From positions 4,818,501 to 4,882,500 of the forward strand of contig JAGMUV010000002.1 in the NCBI GenBank assembly GCA_020744425.1: a stretch of 64,000 nucleotides of DNA, given 5' to 3'. Shown in pieces: positions 1 through 11,202 of the stretch. Both the position numbers and the translations under genes were made by a program. This stretch comes from Dactylonectria macrodidyma. Its lineage: Eukaryota > Ascomycota > Sordariomycetes > Hypocreales > Nectriaceae. Within the stretch, counting starts at the first letter, position 1, and the number at the start of each line of letters is the position of its first letter. Under the pieces are notes generated by a model. The model was not told the DNA's origin. It saw nothing but the letters and a program-made list of their open reading frames with translations, and ran no database searches.

Positions 1-80
1 TTCTAGGCCGTCTAGTGGTCCAAAACCGGGAAAACTGTGGGCCGACTCATGCGGGCTGCCTTAGCAGATGCAAAGGGATA
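1..80 (+). repeat. End of a piggyBac-like element, copy at the left edge of the window
   Basis: These 80 bases are identical, as reverse complement, to 61663-61742, the left end of the piggyBac-like element in the right part of the window. The match stops at base 80; 81 onward is unrelated. The rest of this copy must therefore lie outside the window to the left, with its transposase reading toward this end. The two copies face each other in inverted orientation about 61.6 kb apart. Confidence 0.85.
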
Positions 81-3000
81 GGTTGGCTTGGTCGAAGGGG
101 GTGTGTGTGCTACGTAGCACGCTGCACGCCCAAACTGGAGATTATGGCCACCGAAGCCCACTGGTGGGACGAGGGGCTGCCCGGACCGGAGAGACAGAGA
201 GAGAGAGGGAAAACAAACTGTGGATTGGGAATGGAATGCGGAGGAGACATGGGGGGCGAAGGGGAGGCGTGTGGCGCATCAGCTTTTGGAGAAACTCGGG
301 TCAAATGGTGTAGACGGAGTAGGTACAGGCTGTCCCGTCCTTGAGGCGAACAACAAGCTGAAGAAACAGACAGGGTCCCCCTTCTTTCTCCATCATTGAC
401 GGGCAGCATGGATTGGGTAAGTCTCCGTAGTCTAAATCGAGAAGAATCAAGCAAACAAGCAGGGGTCGTCGCAGTCACAGTCAAGCAGGGTCGCAATGCC
501 TGGACCCGGCGATCTGGAATTGCCGACTGCAAGACGAGACAAGGCAGGGGTTCGGGAGAGGGAGAGAGGGGCAGTTCTCAAAGTGGACAGGCAATGTCTC
601 AGCTGCCCCTCCCCTCGTCAGTCTTAACTCGGAATCGTCAACGCCTTTCTTGGGGGGGTTGCCCGTTGCGAGTTGACGGGTCAGGGATGTGTGTGTTGGT
701 CCCATGTTGCTGAGTGAGGAGGCTTCGCCGGGTCAGCTTATTAGCCTAGTCTCTAAGCCTCACTTGCAAAGGCGCAGCGTACACACATTAAGAGTGAAAC
801 AATAGAACGACACAGCAACAACCCAAACTATCGAATCCGAAAAACAAAAACCATCGTGGATGGCGCTGAACTGACAGCAGCAGCAAAAAACGAGGGCTGG
901 CTGAAAAAAAAAAGGCGTTGGGTCTACCTTATTCGTAACCGCGGGCTGCGACAGGGCCTAGACTGGTCTTTTTTGACCGCAAGAAAAGGGTCGCTATGAA
1001 TCCTCCCCCACTTGCGGAGCTTTTTGCCCAGCAGCCAGCGCGGCCCGAGAGATGGCATTGGCCTGGGCTGATTTTGATCTCTTGGGTTTGTTGGATCGGG
1101 GCGGTGGCCTGGCTGGGATTATTCCTAATGGAGATGGATGATGATTGCTGGCTGATGAATAAAGACGGCTTTCTTGATACCCTCGTTCAGGTCGCATTTC
1201 GATAGTTTCAGTCAGAACGGATCCAAACTAAAGGCCGCGTACCTCCCATTGAATTAAAGTGCCTCCCCCTCCTCCTCCCCATCGACCCATTTTCCTCATT
1301 CCTCTTCTCATCCAGCGAGTCCGGCTTCCAAAAGCAACGCGCCAGCTTCAGGCCAACTGCGACTGGGATTAGTTCGCAGTGCTCACTCGCACTCGTACCT
1401 CAGAAACCCTCCCCCACCGTTTTTATATGGAGAGGGGCCAACAAGTGAACTGTGCTGGCTCGAGCGCTTGCGACAAAGGTGGCGCCGCGAGATTCCGTGC
1501 CGGGCGCTAAAAGAACACAAGACATCAAAATGGGGATATTGGCTTGTGCAAGAGAAACGTGGTAAAGCAATTAATCTCGGTTGAGGGCGGGTGGTGTTGG
1601 GAATGGCATGTATCCCACGCATATGAGACAAAGAACATGCACAAAATCACCAACCAAAATACCCTCGCGATGCTACTCTTCCCAGTCCTGCCTTGCCGCT
1701 TTTGATCGTGAGCCCACAACGCATAAACACCACCGTTTACTCACCGAGACCCGGCGCCAGTTCGTTGGCGCATTGATCAAGTGGTACCGCTAGGTCTTCC
1801 TCTAACTAGTCTAGAAAACGCATGGATATCTGTCTCTTAAGTCACTCTGCGCTGCTTGTGATTCAGGAGGGGAAGGGGGTGTGATTGGGGCTGGTACCTG
1901 AGACGCTGTCGCGGGAATCCTGGGCCGTGTTCGTCGGTAGCGTTGCACTCGTAATTCGAATACTACCTTGAACCCGAATAATGCTACTTTAATTCAAATG
2001 ACATCTTTCCATTGACGAGCTTCTAGAACTGCACGGCTGTGACATATACGCGGCTGGCTTCAATTGAGATTGGAAAAGAATTACTGTTTCGATTCTGATC
2101 AACATAAAGCCATCTTGAGTTTGTACAGGTAACACTACACTCACACCACCTCCCAAAACGGGATGGACCTTGAGGAGAGATCACTTTAGAGGCAAGTTGG
2201 GTCATATCCGGAACTGATCTCCCGAAATACAGTTCCGTCTTCGTCCACGAGAGGCACCGTTCTTGTCACCATCGTAATCACCCTCACGCCTGAGTATCCC
2301 ATTAACTTGAGGGTTCTTCAAACAAGAACCCTTGTTACTGGGGATGAAACACGGCATCGCCCTAGGCATGTCAACTGAATGCCTATAATTCTCAGGTCTT
2401 TCCATCTCGCTCAAGGGAACCATGCCGGTGAGCCTATTCGGACGACTCGAGAGGGGGTGTGCCAACAGACACAGTAATACGTAACTCCCAGTCCCGCAGA
2501 GACATCTGTTAGGAATGAGGAACTCGCACCACCTCGTCGTTTCAACCCGTGCCGGGCCGCATCGGGAGGCTCAAGGTTCTGCTTTGGGGTTGCCTCCAGA
2601 GTCGAATGGCATGCAGCGGCTGCATCTCCGAGGTTTCCAATAGCTTGAGGCGGAAGGTTACTTCCAGGAATGAAAGAGCAAAGGTAGCCAAAAGCGGCCA
2701 GTGTGATGAATTGCTGCTCGCACGCCCGATCATGAATTCTATCGTTGAAGCTTGGACGCACCGACTACTCACCCGGACGCCGGAGCGAGCCCACGTTATT
2801 AACGGTACACGATGGTCCTCGTCTCCGATATCTGCGTCTACGATCCGATAAGCACTCACTCAACCCACAACCACAATCGCTCGAAATAGCCCCGGCGGAC
2901 GTTTGTTCGGAAATGACGTGTCAGCCCCTCCGTGGCACCGGCGCCGGCATCCGGGGGCGGGGGCCCGGGCCCGGCTGACTCGGGGTGGCGCCAAGCGCGG

Positions 3001-3616
3001 GGCAAGGTTAAGCGACATTCCATTCCATCCCACAAGTCATGTCGAAACTCAATATCATGATGAAAAGCGGCTCTCGGCATTTTTTGAGTTCGTTGACTTC
3101 CTCTCGTGGGCAAGTGGACGTTGCTTGATGCCACTATGGCTTTCAGCTGGGGGCAATGGGGTGGATGGAAGGTCTGCTCTATGGACCTGCGTACGCGCAT
3201 TACACGAGCTAACCTTTGACCTGACTACTGTAATACGTAAGCCTGTATGTATACCTGATGCCGAGGTTCTTGAATCAATGTTGATGTCTATGCTCGAGTT
3301 CATTGTTGAGTTCGCCGGAGAGTGAAACCGTCCTACGAAAGGTCAACGCCTGTGAATCTCTATCAACCACTACTCAGGATCATAACACAAGGCAAGCACA
3401 GATATTCACTGGAAACCCAAAAATTGTAGCATCAAGAAATTTCTTGTTACTAATCCTCTCCAATATGGAGGTAAAGAGCTGCTCCTGTTTCTGGCATGCT
3501 CTGCCCATGTGGGCCAATACTGCGTTGGCAGTGGAGGAATGATACCTCGTGTGTCGTCATAATAAATTCAAAAACTCCCGCAATCGTTCCCAACTTTTCG
3601 ATGGTTGAAATCGTTG
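81..3616. other. Intergenic stretch without a supportable gene
   Basis: Only short open frames up to 140 codons occur here, on both strands and overlapping one another. None shows a domain, a signal peptide or a convincing intron structure. It may hold regulatory DNA or non-coding transcripts, but I see nothing specific in it. Confidence 0.5.
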
Positions 3617-3655
3617 CCCCAGTCCCAGAAACCCACTGCACTTCTGGACTCGGGG
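3617..3655. repeat. Bulged hairpin element, copy 1
   Basis: The left arm CCCC-AGTCC-C-AGAA pairs with the right arm TTCT-GGACT-C-GGGG. That gives 13 base pairs with one unpaired C next to AGAA on the left arm and one on the right arm. The loop is ACCCACTGCAC. It is the first of four related hairpins that share the core but have different, self-complementary outer stems. Confidence 0.7.
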
Positions 3656-3694
3656 AGGCGCCCCCCTGGAGTTGAATGGGTTGTGTTGAAGCCC

Positions 3695-3732
3695 TTGGTG
3701 TCTCAGAAGCCCACTGCTCTTCTAGACCCAAT
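3695..3732. repeat. Bulged hairpin element, copy 2
   Basis: The left arm TTGG-T-GTCT-C-AGAA pairs with TTCT-AGAC-CCAA, giving 12 pairs and two single-base bulges. The bulged C sits in the same place as in the other copies. The loop is GCCCACTGCTC. Compared with the other copies, the bases next to the bulge changed on both sides (TCC/GGA to TCT/AGA), which keeps the pairing. Confidence 0.65.
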
Positions 3733-3833
3733 CCTTTTCTGTTGGTCATTGATTATGAAAAAATAAAGGCCCTTGTAATCTCATGTGCGTAGCACAATCG
3801 CAATTGCTGCGCCGATGATTGTGAAATCCAAAC

Positions 3834-3875
3834 ACTTCAAGTCCCAGAAACCCACTGTACTTCTGGACTTGAAGT
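3834..3875. repeat. Bulged hairpin element, copy 3
   Basis: The left arm ACTTCAAGTCC-C-AGAA pairs perfectly, apart from the bulged C, with TTCT-GGACTTGAAGT, giving 15 pairs. The loop is ACCCACTGTAC. This is the longest stem of the four. Confidence 0.7.
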
Positions 3876-3910
3876 TCTCCTAAAAACCGATATATGATGA
3901 AGTAGACGCA

Positions 3911-3942
3911 TGATCCCAGAAACCCACTGTACTTCTGGATCA
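3911..3942. repeat. Bulged hairpin element, copy 4
   Basis: The left arm TGATCC-C-AGAA pairs with TTCT-GGATCA, giving ten pairs with the same bulged C. The loop ACCCACTGTAC is identical to copy 3. It lies about 120 bases beyond the stop codon of the PLP/rhodanese gene, in the direction of that gene's 3' UTR. Confidence 0.7.
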
Positions 3943-4060
3943 AGGTCGAAGCAACCCCAAGATGAAATGAATACGTTAGATGACAAAGGAAATGGGAAAA
4001 CAAAGCCAGACGGTTAGATTCGTTTGTGAATTCCGAATGGCATACTGAGAATGCATATGC

Positions 4061-6003
4061 TTAGACCTCCACGGAGTAAGGGAGGGCGACGACCTTGCAG
4101 GTGTCATTGCATGGCATCTGCAACTTTTCGAGGGCGCTGTAACCACCGCGGATGCTCTCAGCATCAACGCCCTTGGCACGAAGGACGCTGTTGGCGACTC
4201 TGGCACTATCGCCGTCGTAGCAGAGAGTGAGAACCTTTTTACCGCGAAGGAGCGACATCAAGGCCTCAGCGCTAGCGTTGCGCTTGCCGCTCTTGTCCTT
4301 GACGGTGAAGAGGTCCTCCAGCTCAAGCCAGAGCTCCTCGAGCATCTCGCAGTCATCAGCAGGGTTGGCGAAAGGGCTGCCACGGGAGGCGCCCTCGCTG
4401 AGGGTATCAAGAGGGATATTAACCGAGTTGGGCAGGTGGAATGCATCATAATCTGATGAACGGCGGAAGTCCAGGATCTGAGTGTTGCCTCTGGCAGTCA
4501 GAGCCTTGTCGAGCTGGTCCGCCAGTGAGAGGACAGTGTCGTGGGAGCCCAGAGGGTGGACAGAAAAGTAGGTAGAGAGAGCAAAGAGTGCCTCCAGCTC
4601 CCAGCTGTCGTCGTATCGGTAGAGGTCGACTCGCTTGAGTCTCTGTGACAGTAACATTAGCTTTGTTCAACCTCGTACCATGGATTTGCATACCTCATTG
4701 CGAAGAGGACGGAACTTCTCAGGTCCCAGCTGGTCAAAGTACTCATTCATGTACTGGTAAGGGAGATCGCTGCACATGAAGACACAGTGAATCTCTCCAT
4801 CTGGTCCAGCAAGCTTGGAGAGATTGCCTTCCTGCTTCATCTTGTCGAGTCGCTGAAACAAACCCTTGAGGGTAATGCCCGAGGAAGGACCACAGACAAT
4901 TCCCTGACGGGAAAGATCCAAGGAGAGGGAAAATGAGTCCTTGGCTCCGACCTCTTCAAGGACATCATGGGCGGCCTTGTACGGAAACTTGACCTCCTCC
5001 ATGAGTGAGTACTCACGGGGACCAGGCACTCTCTCTCCAGCGTTGGTGCAGACACTGTAAGTAGTTAGCGACTGTCTTCAATAAGTCGAAGCTCAATGTG
5101 GTGTGCTTACGCGATGCGAAAGACATCAGGCTTTGCCTCCTTGAAGTAGGTACCCAAACCGGTCATTGTGCCTACAAGAAATATTAGATGTGAGTCAATC
5201 TACCGGGCGGAATTATACGTACCGGCAGTTCCCATGGATGCAACAATGACATTGATCTCTGGCAGCTGTCGGTGAATCTGGGGACCAGTCCAGCGAACAT
5301 GAGACTTCCAGTTCTAGCATCACGCATGTTAGTATCTAATGACAAATACGACCCACGTGGGATGTATTCAAGAAAGACTTACATCATCGTTGATGTACTG
5401 GTTGGGACTGCAGACCGAATCAGACTCGGCCGCCTTGCGAGCCGCAGCGCGGATGCCACCCCTCTCGTCAACGGGAGTGGGCTGGGCCGGGCCACCAATC
5501 AGAGTGCTGTACCTCAATTAGCAAGGGTTTAGCAGCGAGGCGCAAAAATACTTACACGCCAAGTCCGAAAAACTGCATCAGACGCAGTTTTGTGTCACTG
5601 GTCTTGTTGCTGAGATAGGCGTGCACATCATCGATGCCATGGAAGGCACGAGCAACCATGGCCATGGAGATGACAGTGGAGCCTGAGCTGCTTTCGACAA
5701 TAGTCTTTGTCTGTCCAGGCACGACACCCTTTTCCAAGAGGTTCATGGCTGGAGCATAGTAAGGCCGGATCAGCTACTGGCACGTCATACAGTTGAGTGG
5801 GGGTACCAACCTGGCATGACCTTGACGTTGGTCGCCGGGTGAATTGACATCATCTTAGCGTAGATGCGAACGCCATCACCGCGGAAAGGGTTGATGGAGT
5901 CTGGGATCTCAACGAGAGGGAGAGGAGGGGAGAATTCAGGGTCAAAGTATTTGCGGACCGAGTCCGGCCCAGTGAAGACATTCAGATGCTCCGAGCCCGT
6001 CAT
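4061..6003 (-). CDS. PLP-dependent cysteine synthase-like enzyme fused to a C-terminal rhodanese domain
   Basis: Seven exons on the minus strand: 6003-5811, 5748-5556, 5506-5383, 5313-5223, 5171-5111, 5054-4694 and 4642-4061. All introns are GT-AG and the joined frame is open for 534 residues. Residues 1-340 form a fold-type II PLP domain of the cysteine synthase/beta-family type: a likely Schiff-base lysine K50 in VRIYAKMM, the substrate loop SSSGST near residue 80, a TAGT glycine loop, and GPSSG for the pyridine nitrogen. Residues about 395-525 are rhodanese-like, with the putative persulfide cysteine C482 in LCYDGDSAR. The lysine context differs from the usual SxKDR of O-acetylserine sulfhydrylases, so the substrate is uncertain. 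A sulfur-transfer role in amino-acid metabolism is inferred from the fusion. The ATG at 6003 is chosen because the frame upstream has only a TTG. Confidence 0.9.
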
Positions 6004-8492
6004 TGTGAATTTTGAATGAGTGATGATGCTCAATACTAAGAGCTTACAGAAGTGCTATGCTTAGGGAGAGTCAAGGTAATGTGGAGGATGATGATGGAAA
6101 TTGAGAAGATGGTAGACGAGATGAAGTGAGGATGGAGGGGTAGCTGGAGGATATGAAGGGAGAGATGACGGAAAGTAAAACGAGCGGAAAAGACGGGAGA
6201 GAGAGAATTTTTAAAGACGGAGCGAGGCGCGTCCTGAGCTGCATCCTCGCACTACCCACAGGTATTACGGGTATCTATGCTCGGGAGACACGGTGGCGGC
6301 AGTGAGTTTTTCAACCCATGTAAGGATTACGAAAGGACTTGGCCCAGTATCCCGCGCTTCATGCGCCATGGTAGACCACACCGTGGGAGGCGAATCGTTA
6401 CAATTGGTGAGATGGCCCCAAGAAACCACGCAGACGCATTTGGTAGCTGCCCATCCCGGGGGAAAAGGAAACGGGGGGATACCGGGGGTATCTGAGTGAC
6501 CAACGAGATGAGCGTACCAGGCCAGCTGGGACCAATGTCGTGGAGAAGTTTGCAGGGCTTTCGCAAGGCGAGGACGGGCAAGGTCTAGCGTCTTTCGGGT
6601 CGTCGTCGTGTCCTTCGGGCCCTCGGTGGTGGAGACGATGGCGGAGGCGAGAACTTGTAACGGGTGGAGTGCATTTGGTGGGGCGGGCGGCGCATCGCTA
6701 GGTGTGAGTGGCCAGGTGAGGGTCCTTCGCTGCGAGCAATGCACGACAACGATCCGGCGGAGAGCAAATCACGACGCCTGGTGAGCTTCAACTGGGGCGC
6801 GATGGAGGGCCAAGCCCCTCTGGCCCGAGGGGGGCGGGGGTCATTGAACGAAGCATGTGGCCAGGAGCCCAGGACTAGTCGGTCAGTGGTGGCACTGTAA
6901 GGATGGAAGCGGTGTTTTCGGATGTAAGGGGGTCCTAAGCCCGACAACAGGGTTTGTTTGGTGTGCTGAGGCCTGCTTGAAGACAGTCAGCTTGTGGTGA
7001 TTGTTGCCTTTGGCAGAGCCTCGATTGCTGACGGTGAAGTTGGTTGAGGCTCATGGACCTGTGCAGACGCCTTCGGGGAGTTGCTCGGGGAGTTTGTCAA
7101 ATCTCGTGCAAGGTCAGGTGAGCTGTTCCGTTTAGACGCATACCTCTGAAATTCCGGTGCGCTTCCAGAGAAATCCCACCCACGACGCTACGCCCTGCTT
7201 GGGCGGAACATGCCTTTACCGGGGTGCAAATAACCGGGTCTCCTTCATGATTGGCTGGAAGTAGCGGACCGTCGCAACCCATTTGCTGCCAAGCAAGCCT
7301 GGTGGGGCTAGAGGTGGGGGAGGCGCCAAAATCGCTCCCTCGCCCAGTCTGAACCTGCATCATCCGTCCATGACTGTGACGAGACGTAAATCAGTCACCA
7401 ATTCTGCGTTCATTAATTGGCCAAATCGACCAGCCCAATGCAGCTTGGGGAGAGAAGAAAGCCAGAAACGCCCCTTCACCTTCCTCAGCTGACAACAACG
7501 TAGACATTCGTCATGAACCCAGCCGGTGGTATCATGTCAGTTGTCACTTGTGTCCCCAATACGGGCAGCTGGATTCAAGGGCATGACCAAGGCAGCGCGG
7601 GATGGAAGACGGCAATGCGGGCGGACAGGGACGAGATGGGGGTCCCTTGACATCACCTCGGCTGAGCAAGACCCACGGCCAAGCAAAGAGACGGATGTCC
7701 GTCGCACGTCCCCGGTAGCGGTCCAGCCCGGCCAGTCCCAGGGCACCCTTTGCATATGACCAAGCCCATTCACACTTTGGTGCATTAAAGTTGCGAGGAC
7801 CCGAAGCGATACATGTCCACGTCCGTCCGCATGGGAGACGACAATGGAGGTTCCCGTTGTCTCTTGTGTAGCTCGTGGAACATCACTTCCTAACCGGACC
7901 TTCCCCCGGTGACCCCCGTACGCCTCCTGCGTAATGTATGCTCCTGTCGTGGGACGGGCATCAAGATTCTCGTCTTTGGCGTTGCCTTGCAGTGATCACG
8001 GGAAAAATTCTCTGCGGCTTTGAACCTTTGTGGATGCCTCTTCGTAACAAGGCTGTTCTCACCGTAGGCGAGGTATTTCCCCTTCAGAATCTTCTTAGTC
8101 GACCCAGAATCACCTAGTTTGAGCGCTAGTTGAACCTCAAGCCTTTCGCTTGTTTCGCTGGGTCGGGTGTCCCCCGTTGATCTCGCGTGGGATTTGTCTC
8201 GGCGGGGAAGACGCCGAGTGAAGACGGCGAGCTTGTGGGTATGCCAAGGCCCGTGGAATGCCGTCCCGATCCGTCGGAAGGATGGACAATCCCGATTCAC
8301 ATTGCTAAATCTCAAATCGAAGTGGAACACCAGTGTTTGTCTTGTTAGACATTGGTAGTGTAGTGTCTTAAACACGATAGGGACGGTTGATCTCGAAAAT
8401 GTGATGTGCAGACTGAGGACATAAATAACATCCATATCGCCCATATGCGCTGAGTCCCGTCATTGAGGTATTAGTAATTCGAAGTATCGGCC
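6004..8492. other. Intergenic region between the PLP/rhodanese gene and the sedolisin gene
   Basis: This 2.5-kb divergent promoter region contains only unrecognised overlapping frames; the longest, 184 codons at 7890-8444 minus, has no recognisable domain. The first 200 bases upstream of the PLP gene are purine-rich on the plus strand, that is pyrimidine-rich in gene sense, as is common in fungal leaders. Confidence 0.5.
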
Positions 8493-10271
8493 ATGATTTC
8501 TAGATCTTTGTTCACGGTGTTAGTGTTGGTTATTCTAAGTGCTGCAAACCCACTTCGTCTGGAGGAAGCACTAGTTCTGCCAGCCGGGTGGAGGAAGCTT
8601 GATACAAAACCCAAACCTGATCAGAAGCTACACCTTTCCTTTGCCTTGCGCCAGCCAGAAATCGAATCTATCAAAAAGAAAATTACGTCGAGAGGTGAGA
8701 ACTTCGGAAGTCACCTCGCCTATGAAGACGCACAATCTCTTCGAGACCCAGACCAAGCGGATGTCGACAGCGTGTTGGCATGGCTCGAAGAATATGGCCT
8801 GGCTGGGCAAGCCACTACAATCAGGGACTGGATCCACGTCAAGACGACTGTCCAGGAAGCCGAATCATTCTTGAAGATGGACTTAAACTATTTTCAGTTT
8901 GAGGATAAAAGGCCTGTACTTCGCACGCAGGAGTACTTCGTGCCGGAGGGGCTCTCTGAGGCTATTAGCTTTGTCCATCCCATTGCCAACTTTATGCGGC
9001 CCAAGAGGGAGCTGGGTTCAGTCGTTTCAGATGCCACGCCCAAAATGCTTGAGACCCATAGCGAGCTGGACAAGCGAGCCGAAGGGTGCAATCTAACCGT
9101 CACGCCTGCGTGCCTTCGCGACCTGTACAACATCAGCTATAGTCCGACGGATGGCGAGTCTTCGATCCGCCTAGGCATCGCAGGCTTCCTTGAGCAATAC
9201 GCCAATTACCGGGACAGCGACTTGTTTCTGGAAACACTGGCCCCGGACCTCTACGCGAAGGGCTACAATTACTCCGTCGAACTGGTAAATGGGGGGCAGA
9301 ATTCGCAAAACCTCTTCCAGTCCGGAGCGGAGGCAGCGCTCGATGTCCAGTATGCCCTGGCCCTCGGGCATCCAACCAACATTACTTACTACTTGTCAGG
9401 TGGCAGAGGAGCCGAGCTAGATGATAACGGCGAGCCACTATCAGAAGAAGAGTCAGAGAACGAGCCGTACCTCGAATTCCTCGAGTATCTTTTGGACTTG
9501 ACTGATGAACGACTCCCCCACGTCCTGTCCATATCGTACGCCGACGACGAGGTCTCCGTACCATTACCGTACGCAATTCGCGTGTGTAATCTCCTTGGAG
9601 TGCTCACAAGCCGCGGGACAACTGTATTGGTCGCTTCCGGGGACGGAGGAGCCAGGGGATCAAGCGACTCCAAGTGCCGCACCAACGACGGAACCGACAA
9701 AGACGTCGCCATGTCCGTCTTCCCAGGCTCATGCCCTTGGGTGACGGCCGTTGGCGCGGTGAAAAACGTTGGCGACCCGCCTGACGGAGCTGAATACAGC
9801 GGCGGGGGCTTCTCGCAGTACTTCAAGCGCCCGTCGTGGCAGGATGCCGCGGTGAGCAGCTACGTCACTGAGCTAGACGGCTTCATGAGCGGCTACTACG
9901 ACCCAAACTTCCGTGCGCTGCCGGACATCTCGGCCGTGGGGAGCAGCTTCATGGTGAAGCAGGCGGGCCAGACGAGGGTACTGCGCGGCACCAGTGCGAG
10001 CACGCCCGTCATCGCGGCCATGATTGCGCTCATCGACGACGCGCGGGTGCGACAGGGCAAGCCCGTGCTGGGGTGGCTGAACGGAATCTTGTACACGGAA
10101 GAGGCGCGGGCGGTCCTTCAGGACATCACCGGGGGTCAGAGCCTTTCGTGCAACTTCCGCGAGGGCGGGTTGATTGGTGGGTGGCCGGCGAAGAGGGGAT
10201 GGGATGCCATCACGGGCTTGGGTGTGCCATATGATTTTCAGAAGCTGTTTGATGTTCTTGTGGAGGTGTAG
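8493..10271 (+). CDS. Secreted sedolisin-type tripeptidyl peptidase (S53)
   Basis: Single-exon gene of 592 residues starting with a hydrophobic signal peptide (about residues 1-18). Residues 25-170 match the pro-kumamolisin activation domain, followed by a kexin-like KR site at 194-195 that would release the mature enzyme at AEGCN. The S53 catalytic set is complete: E280 and D284 in GAEAALDVQ, oxyanion D384 in SGDGG, nucleophile S501 in GTSAS. The C-terminal calcium site is present (D543 in QDIT, D571 in GWDAITGLG). Members of this family are acidic extracellular proteases that remove tripeptides or act as endopeptidases during protein nutrition or host interaction. The length is normal and nothing is missing. 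Confidence 0.95.
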   Translation: MISRSLFTVLVLVILSAANPLRLEEALVLPAGWRKLDTKPKPDQKLHLSFALRQPEIESIKKKITSRGENFGSHLAYEDAQSLRDPDQADVDSVLAWLEEYGLAGQATTIRDWIHVKTTVQEAESFLKMDLNYFQFEDKRPVLRTQEYFVPEGLSEAISFVHPIANFMRPKRELGSVVSDATPKMLETHSELDKRAEGCNLTVTPACLRDLYNISYSPTDGESSIRLGIAGFLEQYANYRDSDLFLETLAPDLYAKGYNYSVELVNGGQNSQNLFQSGAEAALDVQYALALGHPTNITYYLSGGRGAELDDNGEPLSEEESENEPYLEFLEYLLDLTDERLPHVLSISYADDEVSVPLPYAIRVCNLLGVLTSRGTTVLVASGDGGARGSSDSKCRTNDGTDKDVAMSVFPGSCPWVTAVGAVKNVGDPPDGAEYSGGGFSQYFKRPSWQDAAVSSYVTELDGFMSGYYDPNFRALPDISAVGSSFMVKQAGQTRVLRGTSASTPVIAAMIALIDDARVRQGKPVLGWLNGILYTEEARAVLQDITGGQSLSCNFREGGLIGGWPAKRGWDAITGLGVPYDFQKLFDVLVEV

Positions 10272-11202
10272 AGAGATCGTCTGTGGTAATGATAATGGTG
10301 AAGGGAAAGGGAAAAAAGGTCATATATAGGCCACACGTAGAAGAAACTAGGCGGAAGTATTAATAGGATCCTCGAGTCCATCTTGGTATTGTTTCATCGG
10401 AAACAATAATCTCAAGGCAGGGCTTGTTTTTGAATGTTTGTGTGTTTTGAAGTGGAGCTGGTTGTATCACCCCCTGCTGGAATTAGTGAGCCCCCACCCA
10501 ACTTCGAGCCAGTTTTGGCCTGGAACAGCCCACTCAGCCACTGAAGAATAGTGGACGAACGCCCTGTAGTCTTATCGACAGCGATAGCACAGCGCGTTAG
10601 TCTGCTAAAGAACCACCGCCAACCGCGCTTTCAGATCAACAAGGCCCCGGCGCCGGCTAACGGCCGAACCTATCGCGTCTTGGGAACTTGAATCGGCGAA
10701 AGCACAACCTCAACGCCTCTTCTCTCGCAAGCTCCAATACGGTCACCGAAAGACTCGACGGCCTCAACCGCTACCGCTCGCGACACGGCGATTGCTTCCG
10801 CAGCAGAGGACGTATTCTTCCGGCTCATCTCCTGCCCTCCGCTTGCCGATCCGCGGCTCTCCGCTCCACTACGACGTACGCGGTGCTACTATCCGCGATT
10901 CCATGACCCCAGCCGCTTCGCTTTTGAACGTCGAACCACCACCCGCGCCGCTCGCAATACGCTCACTCTCGGATCGTGGCCTCTCCAAACGCGCAATGTC
11001 GACGCTGCCCGTGTCTCCTGCCACACTTTAGAGCCCGCGGACGCCGTCCCCGACTTTTGTCGCGAGACTCCAACCTTGTCGCACCCGCCTCTGCGACTAC
11101 AACTCGCAACGGAACCCGTGAGGCTTCGCTTCCGCCAACGCTCATCCTAACGCGCGACGCGGCGGGCTGCTCCTTGCCCGCCTCCGCCTTCCTCCGCAAA
11201 CG
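10272..11202. other. Intergenic region: sedolisin 3' end and sirtuin promoter/leader
   Basis: About 930 bases. The 400 bases before the sirtuin ATG are C-rich and poor in upstream ATGs, as expected for a fungal 5' leader. I see no separate gene. Confidence 0.5.

Noticed and set aside
110..532. 140-codon minus-strand open frame
   Set aside because: No domain, overlaps frames on the other strand, composition of chance GC-rich frames.
996..1205. Short plus-strand frame with a hydrophobic segment, possible small membrane protein
   Set aside because: Single short frame with no conserved motif and an opposite-strand frame over the same bases.
3617..3942. Hairpins as iron-responsive elements, because the minus-strand loop contains CAGTGG
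   Set aside because: In sense with the neighbouring gene the bulge lies on the 3' arm and is G, not a C five pairs below the loop on the 5' arm, and fungi have no known IRE/IRP control.
6265..6744. 159-codon minus-strand open frame upstream of the PLP/rhodanese gene
   Set aside because: Low-complexity Pro/Ser/Thr content, no recognisable motif, opposite-strand frames equally open.
7890..8444. 184-codon minus-strand frame before the sedolisin gene
   Set aside because: No recognisable family or signal; lies in the sedolisin promoter. Could still be a real orphan but I cannot support it.
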